From contig NZ_CP104003.1 in the NCBI RefSeq assembly GCF_025231485.1, forward strand, positions 2,294,001 to 2,358,000: 64,000 bases of DNA, written 5' to 3'. This document shows, one piece after another, positions 17,408 to 25,673 of the stretch. Source of the stretch: Salinirubellus salinus. GTDB lineage: Archaea; Halobacteriota; Halobacteria; Halobacteriales; Haloarculaceae. Each line of letters begins with the position of its first letter. The first letter of the stretch is position 1. The notes below the pieces were generated by a model. That model ran no database searches, was not told the origin of the DNA, and saw only the letters and a list, made by a program, of their open reading frames with translations. The position numbers were made by a program, and so were the translations under genes.

Positions 17408-18904
17408 CTATCGCACCGTCTGCCGAACCCACCCAGCCGGCCCGTCGGGGTACGGTCCCGTCGGCTCCTCGCCCTGCATCCGCCCCTCGTCGTCGTACAT
17501 CCGGACGACGACCTCGTGTTCCCGGCCGGGCGACTCGTAGCGGTGGACCCACTGGCGCCACACGTCCGTACCGGGCAGGCGCTCGGAGAGGTCGGCGTCG
17601 GTCCACGTCGCCCCGCCGTCGACGGACACCTCGACGCGGGAGACGCCCGCGAGTCCGGCGTAGGCGTGGCCTGCGACCTCGGTACGGCCGTCCGCCAGCG
17701 TGTTGACGGCGTGGAGCTTCGCGACCGGCTTGACCGGGCCGGTGCCGTGCCAGCCACGCTCCTCCCAGTAGCCGTCGACCTCCTGTTCGAGGATCTCGAT
17801 CTCGGTCAGCCACTTCACGTTGATCTCGCCCCAGTGTCCGGGGATGAGCGCACGGACCGGCGCACCGTGGCCCCGCGGGAGCGGTCGGCCGTTCATCCGG
17901 TATGCCAGCAGCCCGTCGCGGAGCGCCTCGAGCGGGAACTCCTCGTAGAAGCCGTCCGCGGCCCGGAGCATCACGCAGCAGGGGCCGTCCGGGAGACCCG
18001 CCTCCTCCACGAACGGCATGATGTCGGTCACCGTCCAGAGCGCGTTGTCCATCTTCGTGCCGTTGAGTTTCTCCCCGACACACCGGAGCGTGACGAACTC
18101 CTCGTGGGACTCGCGGGCGGTGACGTCCGCGTAGTCGAACGTCCGTTCCTCGTCGACGGCGCCGGTCACCCGGAGCGACCACTCCTCGGGAGCGACCGTG
18201 GGGTCGACGGAGTTGATGTCGACCTGGTAGAACCGCCGGCTGACGAGCGGTTCGATGCCCTGCACGTCGAGTGACTTCGCCTCGGCGTCGGCGAGCAGGC
18301 GGGCGGGTTCGCCGGTGACGGCCACCTCGCCGGGACTCCGGTTCGCGTCGACGCGCCGCCCGAGGAGGAACCCGAGACCGACGACGCCGACGGCGCCCGC
18401 GAGACCGGTCAGGACGCTCCGCCGCTCGGCGTCCGTCGCCGTCGGGTCGACGAGGCGGGCCGCCTCGGCGACGGTCAGCAGCACCGCGACGCCGAGGCCC
18501 GCACCGAGCGACTCGACGAGCGACCCGGTGAGGAGAGCGCTGGCGGTCCAGACGGCGAGGCCGGCGAGGAGCGCACCGACGAGCGAGACCGCGGGTCGGT
18601 CCAGCGTGGCAGCGACGTTCCGGCCGGTGACGAGGCCCGCGAGCGAGAGCGCGGCGAACAGCACCGCGGTGAGGGCGACGGCACCCAGCAGCGCGAGTTG
18701 CTGGCCGAGACTCCCGAGGACGGTGATGGCGAAGGTGACGAGCGCTCCGGGCGTGACCCGTGCGACGGCGCTCTCGATCGGGGCGACGGCGAACGCGGGG
18801 GTGAAGCCGGCGGCGGCGTACGAGCCGGCGACGCCAGCCACGCCCGCGAGGAGGGCGAGGAGGGCCAGCGGGACGACCCCCCGGAGCCGTGTAGCAGTGG
18901 ACAT
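17408..18904 (-). CDS. Membrane-anchored sulfite-oxidase-like molybdopterin enzyme
   Basis: 498 aa from the ATG at 18904 (an ATG 18 nt upstream is also possible). The first 185 residues hold about five to six membrane helices, an N-terminal domain not seen in classical sulfite oxidases. The molybdopterin domain has Cys275 in TLRCVGEKLNG as the expected Mo ligand and AYRMNGRPLPRGHGAPVRAL as pocket motif. The C-terminus is the Mo-co dimerisation domain (VSVDGGATWTDADL). The helices may pass electrons to quinone or simply anchor the enzyme. It is a second member of this family within 4 kb. Confidence 0.85.
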   Translation of the reverse strand: MSTATRLRGVVPLALLALLAGVAGVAGSYAAAGFTPAFAVAPIESAVARVTPGALVTFAITVLGSLGQQLALLGAVALTAVLFAALSLAGLVTGRNVAATLDRPAVSLVGALLAGLAVWTASALLTGSLVESLGAGLGVAVLLTVAEAARLVDPTATDAERRSVLTGLAGAVGVVGLGFLLGRRVDANRSPGEVAVTGEPARLLADAEAKSLDVQGIEPLVSRRFYQVDINSVDPTVAPEEWSLRVTGAVDEERTFDYADVTARESHEEFVTLRCVGEKLNGTKMDNALWTVTDIMPFVEEAGLPDGPCCVMLRAADGFYEEFPLEALRDGLLAYRMNGRPLPRGHGAPVRALIPGHWGEINVKWLTEIEILEQEVDGYWEERGWHGTGPVKPVAKLHAVNTLADGRTEVAGHAYAGLAGVSRVEVSVDGGATWTDADLSERLPGTDVWRQWVHRYESPGREHEVVVRMYDDEGRMQGEEPTGPYPDGPAGWVRQTVR

Positions 18905-19007
18905 ACCCGGACTGACGGCCACACGCCGTAAGTCCGTTCTCCGAACTCCGTCTAGAATCTGCCCCGACTCCCACTGGATTCAAGCGCAGTGCGGCCGAAG
19001 TGGTGGT

Positions 19008-19127
19008 ATGAGTGGTGGCCCACGCTGTCCGACCTGCGACGGGGAACTCTACAAGCGCCACTGCAAGTACGTCTGCCCGGCACACGGCGTCGTGATGGAC
19101 TGCGCGGACACCTTCTGGAACCGCTGA
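19008..19127 (+). CDS. Small zinc-binding protein
   Basis: 39 aa, with five cysteines and two His: CPTC (7-10), Cys19, CPAHG (23-27) and Cys31, ending DTFWNR. This Cys spacing fits a single small zinc knot. It resembles the haloarchaeal HVO_2523-type small zinc finger proteins as I remember them. It stands alone between divergent and convergent neighbours. Short but credible because of the conserved cysteine pattern and an ATG following GTGGT. Confidence 0.7.
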   Translation: MSGGPRCPTCDGELYKRHCKYVCPAHGVVMDCADTFWNR

Positions 19128-19163
19128 GCCGGCCACTGAGCCGGGCGGCGGGGGGCGCCGGGG

Positions 19164-20063
19164 TCAGTCGACGCCGCCGACGAACGCGTCGGTCTTCCGG
19201 ACCGTCAGCACGGGCCGCTCGGCCCGGCGGAGGATGCGCTCGGCGGTGCTCCCGAGGACGGCGTCGGTGACCCCGCGCCGGCCGTGCGTGCCGACCACGA
19301 GGAGGTCCACGCCCGCCTCGTCGGCGTACGCGAGCAGTCCGGGGACGGGAGAGTCCTCGCGGACCGCCGCCACCGCCTCAACGCCCGCGGCCTCGGCCCG
19401 CTCGACGACCGCCTCGGTCGCCCGCTCGGCCTCGGCCTCGAGGAAGTTCCGCCACTCCAGCACGGGGGCGTCCTCGGCGCCGGTCCCGAGCCGGCCGAGG
19501 TCGACGAGACTGACGGCGTGGACGCGCGCCCCGGTCCGGGTGGCGAGGTCGATTCCGTGTTCGACCGCCGCCTCGGCCGCCTCGCTCCCGTCTGTGGCGA
19601 CGAGGACGTCACCGTACGCCTCCTCGAGGATGGGGTCGGCCCCGTGGGTGGCGAGGACGGGGACGGCCGCCCGCTGGACCACGCGCTCCGTGACGCTCCC
19701 GGACACGTAGCGGCGCACCCCCTTCCGGCCGTGGGTACCCATCACCACGAGGTCGGCGTCGTGGGCCTCGGCGTACGAGAGGATGACCTTCGCGGGTTCA
19801 CCCCGCTCGTTGTCTCGGTGCACCGTGACGTCGCCGACCGCCTGCGCCGCCGTGTTCAGCCACACGTCGCCAGTCCGTTCCAGCCGCTCGACGAACTGCT
19901 CGTCGATACCGCCCGCGCTGAACGGGCCGGCGGCCGCCTGCACGTCGAGGACGGCCAGCAGGTGGACCGTCGCGTCGAACTGGCGGGCGAGGACGCCGGC
20001 GTGTTCGGCCGCCCGTCGCGCGTGGTCGCTCCCGTCGGTGGGGACGAGGATGTCGTCGTACAT
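19164..20063 (-). CDS. Universal stress protein, tandem UspA domains
   Basis: 299 aa from the ATG at 20063 (an in-frame GTG lies two codons upstream). Two UspA domains: DDILVPTDGSDHARRAAEH, closing with VVMGTHGRKGVRRYVSGSV, and a second DVLVATDGSEAAEAAVEHG, closing with LLVVGTHGRRGVTDAVLGST. Both have the G-2x-G-9x-G(S/T) ATP-binding signature, so nucleotide binding is expected. Role: stress tolerance in the cytoplasm, not further specified by neighbours. Confidence 0.93.
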   Translation of the reverse strand: MYDDILVPTDGSDHARRAAEHAGVLARQFDATVHLLAVLDVQAAAGPFSAGGIDEQFVERLERTGDVWLNTAAQAVGDVTVHRDNERGEPAKVILSYAEAHDADLVVMGTHGRKGVRRYVSGSVTERVVQRAAVPVLATHGADPILEEAYGDVLVATDGSEAAEAAVEHGIDLATRTGARVHAVSLVDLGRLGTGAEDAPVLEWRNFLEAEAERATEAVVERAEAAGVEAVAAVREDSPVPGLLAYADEAGVDLLVVGTHGRRGVTDAVLGSTAERILRRAERPVLTVRKTDAFVGGVD

Positions 20064-20144
20064 CGTCACTCGACACGCCAGTTGACCGCCGCGGGGGATA
20101 AGCGATTACCTCGCCGGCGCCCGGTCGGGCGGTGGGCCGGTCGG

Positions 20145-20825
20145 CTACTCCGAGACGCCGGGGAGTCCACCGCGCCACGCCCGGTAGAGCGGCCCAGCGA
20201 CCAGCAGGACGGCGACGGCGAGCGCCGCCACCCCCAGCGGCACGCCCGCCGAGACGCCCTCGACCCGGAGCGTCTCGAGCGATGCCCCCAGCAACACCGC
20301 CGTCGTCACCCACGGCAACTCGCCCAGCGCCGTCCCCAGCGCGTACGCCGGCAGGCCGATGCCCGACAGCCCCGCGCCGTAGGAGACGGGGTCGGCCGGC
20401 AGCGGCGCGAGCCTCGCGGCCGCCAGCCCCCGCACGTCGCCGGTCACGGAGAGGAAGCGCGCACCGGTGTCGCCCGCGCGGCCGAGCAGGCCGTCGCCGC
20501 CCGCCTCGTCCAGCCCGGCGGCCCCCGAGCGCCGGGCCAGCAGGTACGGCGGCAGGCAGGTCACGACGGCCCCCGCGAGGCCGACGGGGATGGCCATCGG
20601 CCCGAACAGGTAGCCCAGCAGCACCGAGAGGACGCTGATGGGCCACGCGAGGAACGGACGGACGAGGTAGGCCACGAGGAGCGCGGGCGCGAACAGGAGC
20701 GGCCGCTCGGCGAGCGTCGAGAGCGCGTCGGCCACGCGGGCCGGGGAGGTGAACAGCACGCCCGCGACCACGAGACCCGCGAGGACGCCGACCGCCGCCA
20801 CCTGCCGTCTCGTCGCCCGGTTCAC
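20145..20825 (-). CDS. TVP38/TMEM64 (DedA-like) membrane protein
   Basis: 226 aa, GTG start at 20825. About five to six hydrophobic segments. The family signature region is present: RPFLAWPISVLSVLLGYLFG then AIPVGLAGAVVTCLPPYLLA, followed by SVTGDVRGLAAARLAPLPAD and PVSYGAGLSGIGLPAYALGT. The family is implicated in lipid scrambling or phospholipid transport. The gene is divergent from the gene at 21280, with a 454-bp palindrome-rich spacer between them. Confidence 0.85.
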   Translation of the reverse strand: MNRATRRQVAAVGVLAGLVVAGVLFTSPARVADALSTLAERPLLFAPALLVAYLVRPFLAWPISVLSVLLGYLFGPMAIPVGLAGAVVTCLPPYLLARRSGAAGLDEAGGDGLLGRAGDTGARFLSVTGDVRGLAAARLAPLPADPVSYGAGLSGIGLPAYALGTALGELPWVTTAVLLGASLETLRVEGVSAGVPLGVAALAVAVLLVAGPLYRAWRGGLPGVSE

Positions 20826-21279
20826 GCGTGTTCGTGGTTCCTGTCACGGCATACGCCTTCTGGTGTCTGTGGGTGGGGTGTCCGGGCTCCGTCGCAGTCG
20901 ACGGGTCTCGGTGGCGACGAGCGGAGGGGCGAGCACGGTACCACTGAACCGCACCACTCAACGGCCGCTCGGTCCGTGGACGCGGACCGGGACGGCGTGC
21001 CGGCCCTCCCCCGTTGCGACGAGACGCGCCACGGGCCGTCTGGTTCGGTCGGTCGGCCGACCCACTCGGCCTGTGCGCCTGCCGTGAGCGAAGCGAACGG
21101 GGGCGCACGATGGGGGAGGGCAGGGCCGCCGTGTCGCGCCAACCGGCGCGACCGGCCGTTGTGCGGCGCTGTCTCCCCTGTACCGTGATTCGCACGCTCG
21201 CTCGGTCCGAACGACCACTCGTTCGCCAACCCCTGACCACGGACAACGTTTAATCTAGCCCCACACCCACGGACTACCT
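20826..21279. other. Intergenic region holding a 254-bp nested imperfect palindrome
   Basis: No convincing ORF. Instead paired segments occur symmetrically: 20934-20941 with 21180-21187 (CACGGTAC/GTACCGTG), 20959-20967 with 21153-21161 (CAACGGCCG/CGGCCGTTG), and 21003-21012 with 21112-21121 (GCCCTCCCCC/GGGGGAGGGC). Each arm carries its own small hairpin at the matching place (CGGTCCG/CGGACCG on the left, GTCGCGCC/GGCGCGAC on the right). It could be a structured RNA or two inverted copies of a mobile repeat. A TATA-like TTTAATC at 21249-21255 serves the gene at 21280. Confidence 0.6.
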
Positions 21280-21639
21280 GTGCCGGACCGCGAACAGGTG
21301 GAACTGGGCGTCCAACTGCTCGAACGCCTCGAACACGCCGAACTCCCGCTGAGCGAGGTCATCGACCGCATCGAGACCATCACCTCGGACCCCGCGACGA
21401 CCCGCGAGATCCTCGACGTGGCCGAGATGCGCGGCGTCATCGACCGCGAGGACGGCGTCGTCCACGTCGCCAGCGGGAACTTCCTCTCGTTCCAGTCCGA
21501 GGTGGTGGAGAAGAAGGGGGAGTTCACCTGCAAGCGCTGCGGGGCGAGCATCTCGACGGGCTACTTCATGCAGATGAGAGCGGGCGATCTCGGGCCGTTC
21601 GGGTCGTCGTGTATCCGGAAGGTGACGGGACGGGAGTGA
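21280..21639 (+). CDS. Conserved haloarchaeal protein with HTH-like N-terminus and zinc-site C-terminus (DUF5830-like)
   Basis: 119 aa, GTG start about 28 nt after a TATA-like tract, so probably leaderless. Residues 1-65 look helical and winged-helix-like (TTREILDVAEMRGVIDREDG). The C-terminal part has FTCKRCGASISTG and SSCIRKV, a three- or four-cysteine cluster able to bind zinc. From memory it resembles DUF5830 of Halobacteria, function unknown. A regulatory or RNA-binding role is possible but unproven. Confidence 0.7.
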   Translation: MPDREQVELGVQLLERLEHAELPLSEVIDRIETITSDPATTREILDVAEMRGVIDREDGVVHVASGNFLSFQSEVVEKKGEFTCKRCGASISTGYFMQMRAGDLGPFGSSCIRKVTGRE

Positions 21640-21709
21640 GCGGGCGGCGGGGCGACGGCACCTGTCGAGGGGCGCAGGCCGTTTAGTGGTCGCCGCACGA
21701 ACGACGCCC

Positions 21710-22069
21710 GTGCTCGTCAGCGTCCACCACTACGAACTGACCGACTCGACCACCGACGAGGCGTTCCGCGAGGCTGTCGGCGAGGCCGAGACGCGCGACC
21801 TGTTCGACCTGCCGGGCCTCGTCGAGTACCGGTTCCTGCACGGCGTGAAGGGTGCTCGAGAGGGGCGGTACGCGGCGCAGTGGGTCTACGAGAGCCGCGA
21901 GGCGTGGGTCGAGTTGTGGGGGCCGGCCGACGCCCCGCTACCGCCGAGCGAGTACCCACAGCGCTGGCGCGTCTGGGAGGACGAACTGCTCGGGCCGCTG
22001 CTCGTGGGCGAGGCCGACGACATCGAGTTCACGACGTACGAGGTGGTGGACGCAGGGCGAGAGGAGTAG
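21710..22069 (+). CDS. Conserved hypothetical protein, dimeric alpha/beta-barrel-like
   Basis: 119 aa from the GTG at 21710. A TATA-like TTTAGTGG at 21681-21688 is 28 nt upstream. An earlier GTG (21686) would overlap that box. The sequence has a ferredoxin-like pattern: strand VSVHHYELTD, helix DEAFREAVGEAE, strand LVEYRFLHGVKG, strand YAAQWVYESREAW and a final IEFTTYEVVD. Such folds occur in monooxygenase and NIPSNAP-type proteins, but no catalytic residue is recognisable. Confidence 0.6.
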   Translation: MLVSVHHYELTDSTTDEAFREAVGEAETRDLFDLPGLVEYRFLHGVKGAREGRYAAQWVYESREAWVELWGPADAPLPPSEYPQRWRVWEDELLGPLLVGEADDIEFTTYEVVDAGREE

Positions 22070-22140
22070 TCTCCCGGAGTGTTCTCACGGTGCCCGGTGC
22101 ACCGCTCGCGCGCTCCGAGGACCGCCTTCGGCGCCCCTCA

Positions 22141-23136
22141 CTACGCCAGCGGCGTCCGCTCCACCACCGTCCCGTCGACGGTGGGGTACTGCTCGACGAC
22201 CTCGCCGCGCTCGAGGTCACCGTTCTCGATCATCTCCTCCAGCAGCCACCACGCCACCTCGACGTGGTTCGTCTTGACCGTGTAGAACTCCTCGGGGACC
22301 CCGAGGTCACGGAGGTGGGCCTCGTCGACCCACGTCTTCCCGTAGACGAGCGTGCCGTCCTCGGTGACGTCGTCGAACGGGCGCGAGATGTTCTGGGCCA
22401 TCCGCTTCAGTCGGTTCCGGTGCTGGGCGGCGTCCTTGAACACGCTGGTGCAGAAGTAGACCCGCGGGTGCTCGCCCATCACGTCGAGGATCTCCTCGCG
22501 GGCGCCGTCGACGGCGCTCATGTGGCCCTCCTTGAGTTCGTAGCCCTCGGCCTTCATCCGGCGGAAGTTCCCGTCGGACATCTCGAACTCGTTGACGTTG
22601 CAGAACTCGGCGGCCCCCTCGTCGAGGAAGTCGAGGAACTCCGTCTCCGCGCGGATACCGGGAATCTCGAACGCGGGCGTCAGCCCCTCCTCACGGGCGA
22701 CGTAGAGGATGTCCTCCCACTCCGTGCCGTGCATGTCGCCCCAGAGTTCGTACGGCGGGTGGAACCGGATCTCGTCGAGACCGGCCTCCGAGAGGCGCCG
22801 CATGTTCTCGCGCCCGCCGGTGATGCCGGTGTAGAGGTGGGTGTGGTGGTCCTCGCCGAACTCGTCCTTGAGGAGCCGGAGATACCGGGTCGTCTTCTCC
22901 ATCGCCTCCTGCGGTTCGCCGCCGGTGATGGAGGTGCCGAGCGCGTCCATCCGCTTGGCTTCCTCGACGATGTCCGAGTCCTGCTCGACCTTCCGTTCGT
23001 TGGCGTAGACGTCCGTGACGTTCTTGCGGTTCTCGCCGAGCGGGCAGTAGAAGCAGTCGCGCTGGTCGCAGTAACCGTAGACGAACAGCACCATCTTGCC
23101 ACCTTTGGCACACTGCTCACAGCCCTTCGATATCAT
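22141..23136 (-). CDS. Radical SAM protein (archaeal COG2108-like)
   Basis: 331 aa from the ATG at 23136. An N-terminal Cys pair (SKGCEQCAKGG) precedes the radical SAM cluster motif GYCDQRDCFYCPLGEN. Its spacing is Cys-X4-Cys-X2-Cys rather than the usual X3/X2. A GGEP-type SAM-binding motif follows (ITGGEPQEAM). The rest fits a partial TIM barrel (HLYTGITGGRENMRRL, IRFHPPYELWG). Substrate unknown. An ATG 57 nt upstream (23193) is in frame but adds a non-conserved-looking piece. No maturase partner lies nearby. Confidence 0.85.
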   Translation of the reverse strand: MISKGCEQCAKGGKMVLFVYGYCDQRDCFYCPLGENRKNVTDVYANERKVEQDSDIVEEAKRMDALGTSITGGEPQEAMEKTTRYLRLLKDEFGEDHHTHLYTGITGGRENMRRLSEAGLDEIRFHPPYELWGDMHGTEWEDILYVAREEGLTPAFEIPGIRAETEFLDFLDEGAAEFCNVNEFEMSDGNFRRMKAEGYELKEGHMSAVDGAREEILDVMGEHPRVYFCTSVFKDAAQHRNRLKRMAQNISRPFDDVTEDGTLVYGKTWVDEAHLRDLGVPEEFYTVKTNHVEVAWWLLEEMIENGDLERGEVVEQYPTVDGTVVERTPLA

Positions 23137-23205
23137 CGGTTGTCCCGAGTAGCGGGCCGAGTGACAAAAGCCGTGCGAACTGGCACGGCCCACGGCGGGG
23201 GAGGT

Positions 23206-24063
23206 TCAGTCCCGACGGGCCCCGAGCAGGCCGCCGGCGACGATGGCCAGGAGTCCAACCGCGACGCCGAAGCCGGGGCCGTCGCCGCTGGAGCCGCCGG
23301 GGGTCGTCCCGGCGTCCGTCGGCGAGTCGGTCGTACCGTCCGGCGTCGGCGAGTCGGTCGGCGTGGACGTCGGCTCCGCGACGACGACCGCGTCCACCTC
23401 CGTCAGCGTCCGGTTCGCACCGTACACGCTCACCGTCGTGTCCGTCCCCGAGGCCTGCGCGCCGAGGTCGAAGGTCGCCTCGAACGACCCGTCTTCGGCG
23501 ACCGTCGCGGCCTGCGACTTCAGGAAGGGGTTCTCGCCGGACGAGCGCACGCGGACGACCACCTCGCTGTCGGGGGCGAGCGTCGTCGACCCCGAGACGG
23601 TGGCGTCCGAGCCGTTGACGAGCGAGAGCATCTCGCCCTCGTGGTCGAGCGTCGCGTCGCCGAGGGTCACGGCGTCGGCGGTGGTGAGTGTCTGGTTTGC
23701 CCCGTGAACCGTGACGGTGGCGTTCGCGCCGACCGGGGCGTCGCTCAGGTCGAGGGTCACGGCGAACGTCCCGTCGTCGGTGACGGCCGTCGTCTCTTGG
23801 ACGATGAACGGACTCGCGCCGCTGGAGCGGACGCGGACGGTCACCTGTGACCCGGGGTCGAGCGTCGTCGTCCCGGTGACGGTGGTGTTCGGGCCGTTGA
23901 CGAGCGAGACGTGGCCGCCGTCGTACTCGACGGTCGCGGACTCGGCTGTCTGTGTCTCGGCCGAGAGGGCCGACGATGCTGTCACCGTGGGAGCGACGGC
24001 GGCCGTGGCGAGCGTCAGCGCGAGCGCCACGACCACCGCCACCCGGTGGAGATTCTCTGTCAT
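23206..24063 (-). CDS. Surface protein with two tandem domains and PGF-CTERM-like anchor
   Basis: 285 aa from the ATG at 24063. Sec-type signal (VVVALALTLATAAVAPTVTA). Two homologous domains of about 85 residues follow: the first from VEYDGGHVSLVNGPNTTVTG and the second from LDHEGEMLSLVNGSDATVSG, each ending V-GAN-TLT, as in BGTF-like surface domains. A Thr/Ser/Pro/Asp stalk leads to the C-terminal PGFGVAVGLLAIVAGG segment and a basic end (GARRD), the pattern of archaeosortase-processed PGF-CTERM proteins. N-glycosylation sequons are frequent (NTT, NAT, NQT, NGS, NRT). Confidence 0.8.
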   Translation of the reverse strand: MTENLHRVAVVVALALTLATAAVAPTVTASSALSAETQTAESATVEYDGGHVSLVNGPNTTVTGTTTLDPGSQVTVRVRSSGASPFIVQETTAVTDDGTFAVTLDLSDAPVGANATVTVHGANQTLTTADAVTLGDATLDHEGEMLSLVNGSDATVSGSTTLAPDSEVVVRVRSSGENPFLKSQAATVAEDGSFEATFDLGAQASGTDTTVSVYGANRTLTEVDAVVVAEPTSTPTDSPTPDGTTDSPTDAGTTPGGSSGDGPGFGVAVGLLAIVAGGLLGARRD

Positions 24064-24287
24064 CGTGGAGGGCGGACGGCCGTCGGGCGGCACGTCCCGT
24101 CCGATGCTGCTGGAGGCACGGAAAAGTACTTTCTCGAGACTCAAACAGCCGTTTCGCCCTACCAGCCGAACGTGTCCGAGCGGGTGGGGACGCCGTACCG
24201 CTGTTCGTCCGGCGCCGACTCCATCGCCGGGCGGTTCGGGGCCGTCGTGTCAGTAGCGTTATCCGGGTCTCGGTCGTCTCCAGTGGT

Positions 24288-25604
24288 ATGTCCGGAGCCC
24301 AGCGCCGTGCGCTCGCCATCGTCTTCGGGGTGGTGTTCCTCGACCTGCTGGGGTTCAGTATCGTCATCCCCATCCTGCCGTTCTACGCGCGGGCGTTCGG
24401 CGGCGACGAACTCGCCATCGGGGCGCTCGCTGCCGTCTACTCCCTGATGCAGTTCGTCTCGGCACCGTACCTCGGGTCGCTCTCGGACCGCTACGGCCGC
24501 CGGCCCATCCTCGTCCTCTCGCTGTGTGGCAGCGTCGTCGCGTGGACCATCTTCGGCCTCGCGGGGAGCCTCGCGGTGCTGTTCCTCTCGCGTGGGCTGG
24601 CCGGCGCGATGGGGGGGAACATCGCCACCGCACAGGCCTACGTCGCCGACGTGACCCCACCGGAGGAGCGCGCGAAGGCGCTGGGCTTCCTCGGGGCCGC
24701 GTTCGGTCTCGGATTCATCGTCGGGCCGGGCGTGAGCGCAGGGCTCACGCTCCCCGGTGTGGTGGATACGGTTGACGCCGTCCTGCCCGCGGTCGTCCCC
24801 ATCGACCAGTTCTCGCTCCCCGCGTTCGCCGCTGCGTTCGCCAGCCTGCTCGCCGTGGTCGGCGCGCTCGCGTTCCTCCCCGAGAGTCGCGAACTCGACG
24901 ACGCGACCGTGGCGGGAGACCGCCCCTCGCAGGCCGCAGCGCTCCGCGAGGCGCTCACCGACCCCGGCCTCCGGGGGCTGGTCGTCGCGTTCTTCCTCTT
25001 CTCGTTCGCCTTCTCCGGCGTCCAGGTCATGTTCATCCCGTACGTCGCCGACGTGTACGGGTACGCCGAGGCGCAGGCCGCACTCCTGCTGACCTACATC
25101 GGCGTCCTCGCCGTCGTGGTGCAGGGCGGCCTCATCGGCCCGCTGACCGAGCGGTACTCCTCGACGCGGCTGACCGTGTTCGGCGCGGGCCTGCTGGCCG
25201 TCGCCCTCGTCGCCATCCCGTTCACGCGCGAGTTCGGCCTGCTGTTCCCCGACCTCACGGGCGTCGCCGGCTTCCTCACGCCCGCGTTGCTCGCGCTCCT
25301 GTTCGTCCTCGCGTTGCTCTCGCTCGGGAACGGTGTCCTCGGCGTCACCCTCACGGCGCTCGTCTCCGGGCAGGCCTCGGCCGACCGACAGGGGAGCGCC
25401 TTCGGCATCACGCAGGGGGCCGGCAGCCTCGCGCGAACCGTGGGGCCGGTGCTGATGGGCGCGCTCTACGCCAGCGTCGGGTTCCAGTCCCCGTTCGTCC
25501 TCGGCGGCCTCCTCGTCCTCCCGGTGGTCGCCATCGCGCTCTACCTCCGGGTCGGCGACGAGGCCGGCGAGCCCCAGCCGGCCGACCCCGCACAGGCCCG
25601 CTGA
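24288..25604 (+). CDS. MFS drug/multisubstrate efflux transporter (TetA-like)
   Basis: 438 aa, twelve predicted membrane helices. The family A-loop is GSLSDRYGRRPILVLSL (between TM2 and TM3), and motif C-like glycines occur in AAFGLGFIVGPGVSAGLTLP. The start ATG at 24288 follows a TATA-like CGTTATCCG at about 24257-24265. The much longer open frame upstream has no supporting features. Proton-coupled export of small molecules is the family role; the substrate is unknown. Confidence 0.9.
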   Translation: MSGAQRRALAIVFGVVFLDLLGFSIVIPILPFYARAFGGDELAIGALAAVYSLMQFVSAPYLGSLSDRYGRRPILVLSLCGSVVAWTIFGLAGSLAVLFLSRGLAGAMGGNIATAQAYVADVTPPEERAKALGFLGAAFGLGFIVGPGVSAGLTLPGVVDTVDAVLPAVVPIDQFSLPAFAAAFASLLAVVGALAFLPESRELDDATVAGDRPSQAAALREALTDPGLRGLVVAFFLFSFAFSGVQVMFIPYVADVYGYAEAQAALLLTYIGVLAVVVQGGLIGPLTERYSSTRLTVFGAGLLAVALVAIPFTREFGLLFPDLTGVAGFLTPALLALLFVLALLSLGNGVLGVTLTALVSGQASADRQGSAFGITQGAGSLARTVGPVLMGALYASVGFQSPFVLGGLLVLPVVAIALYLRVGDEAGEPQPADPAQAR

Positions 25605-25673
25605 GTCTCGTCGCCGCCGGCCGACACGTCACCGGCCGCGAGACTCATACCGCCCGACCGCTTCCGGGGAGAC

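Noticed and set aside
21014-21253. 79-codon ORF in the palindrome region
   Set aside because: Its sequence is Arg/Pro-rich without motif and covers the palindromic arms; it looks like a chance frame.
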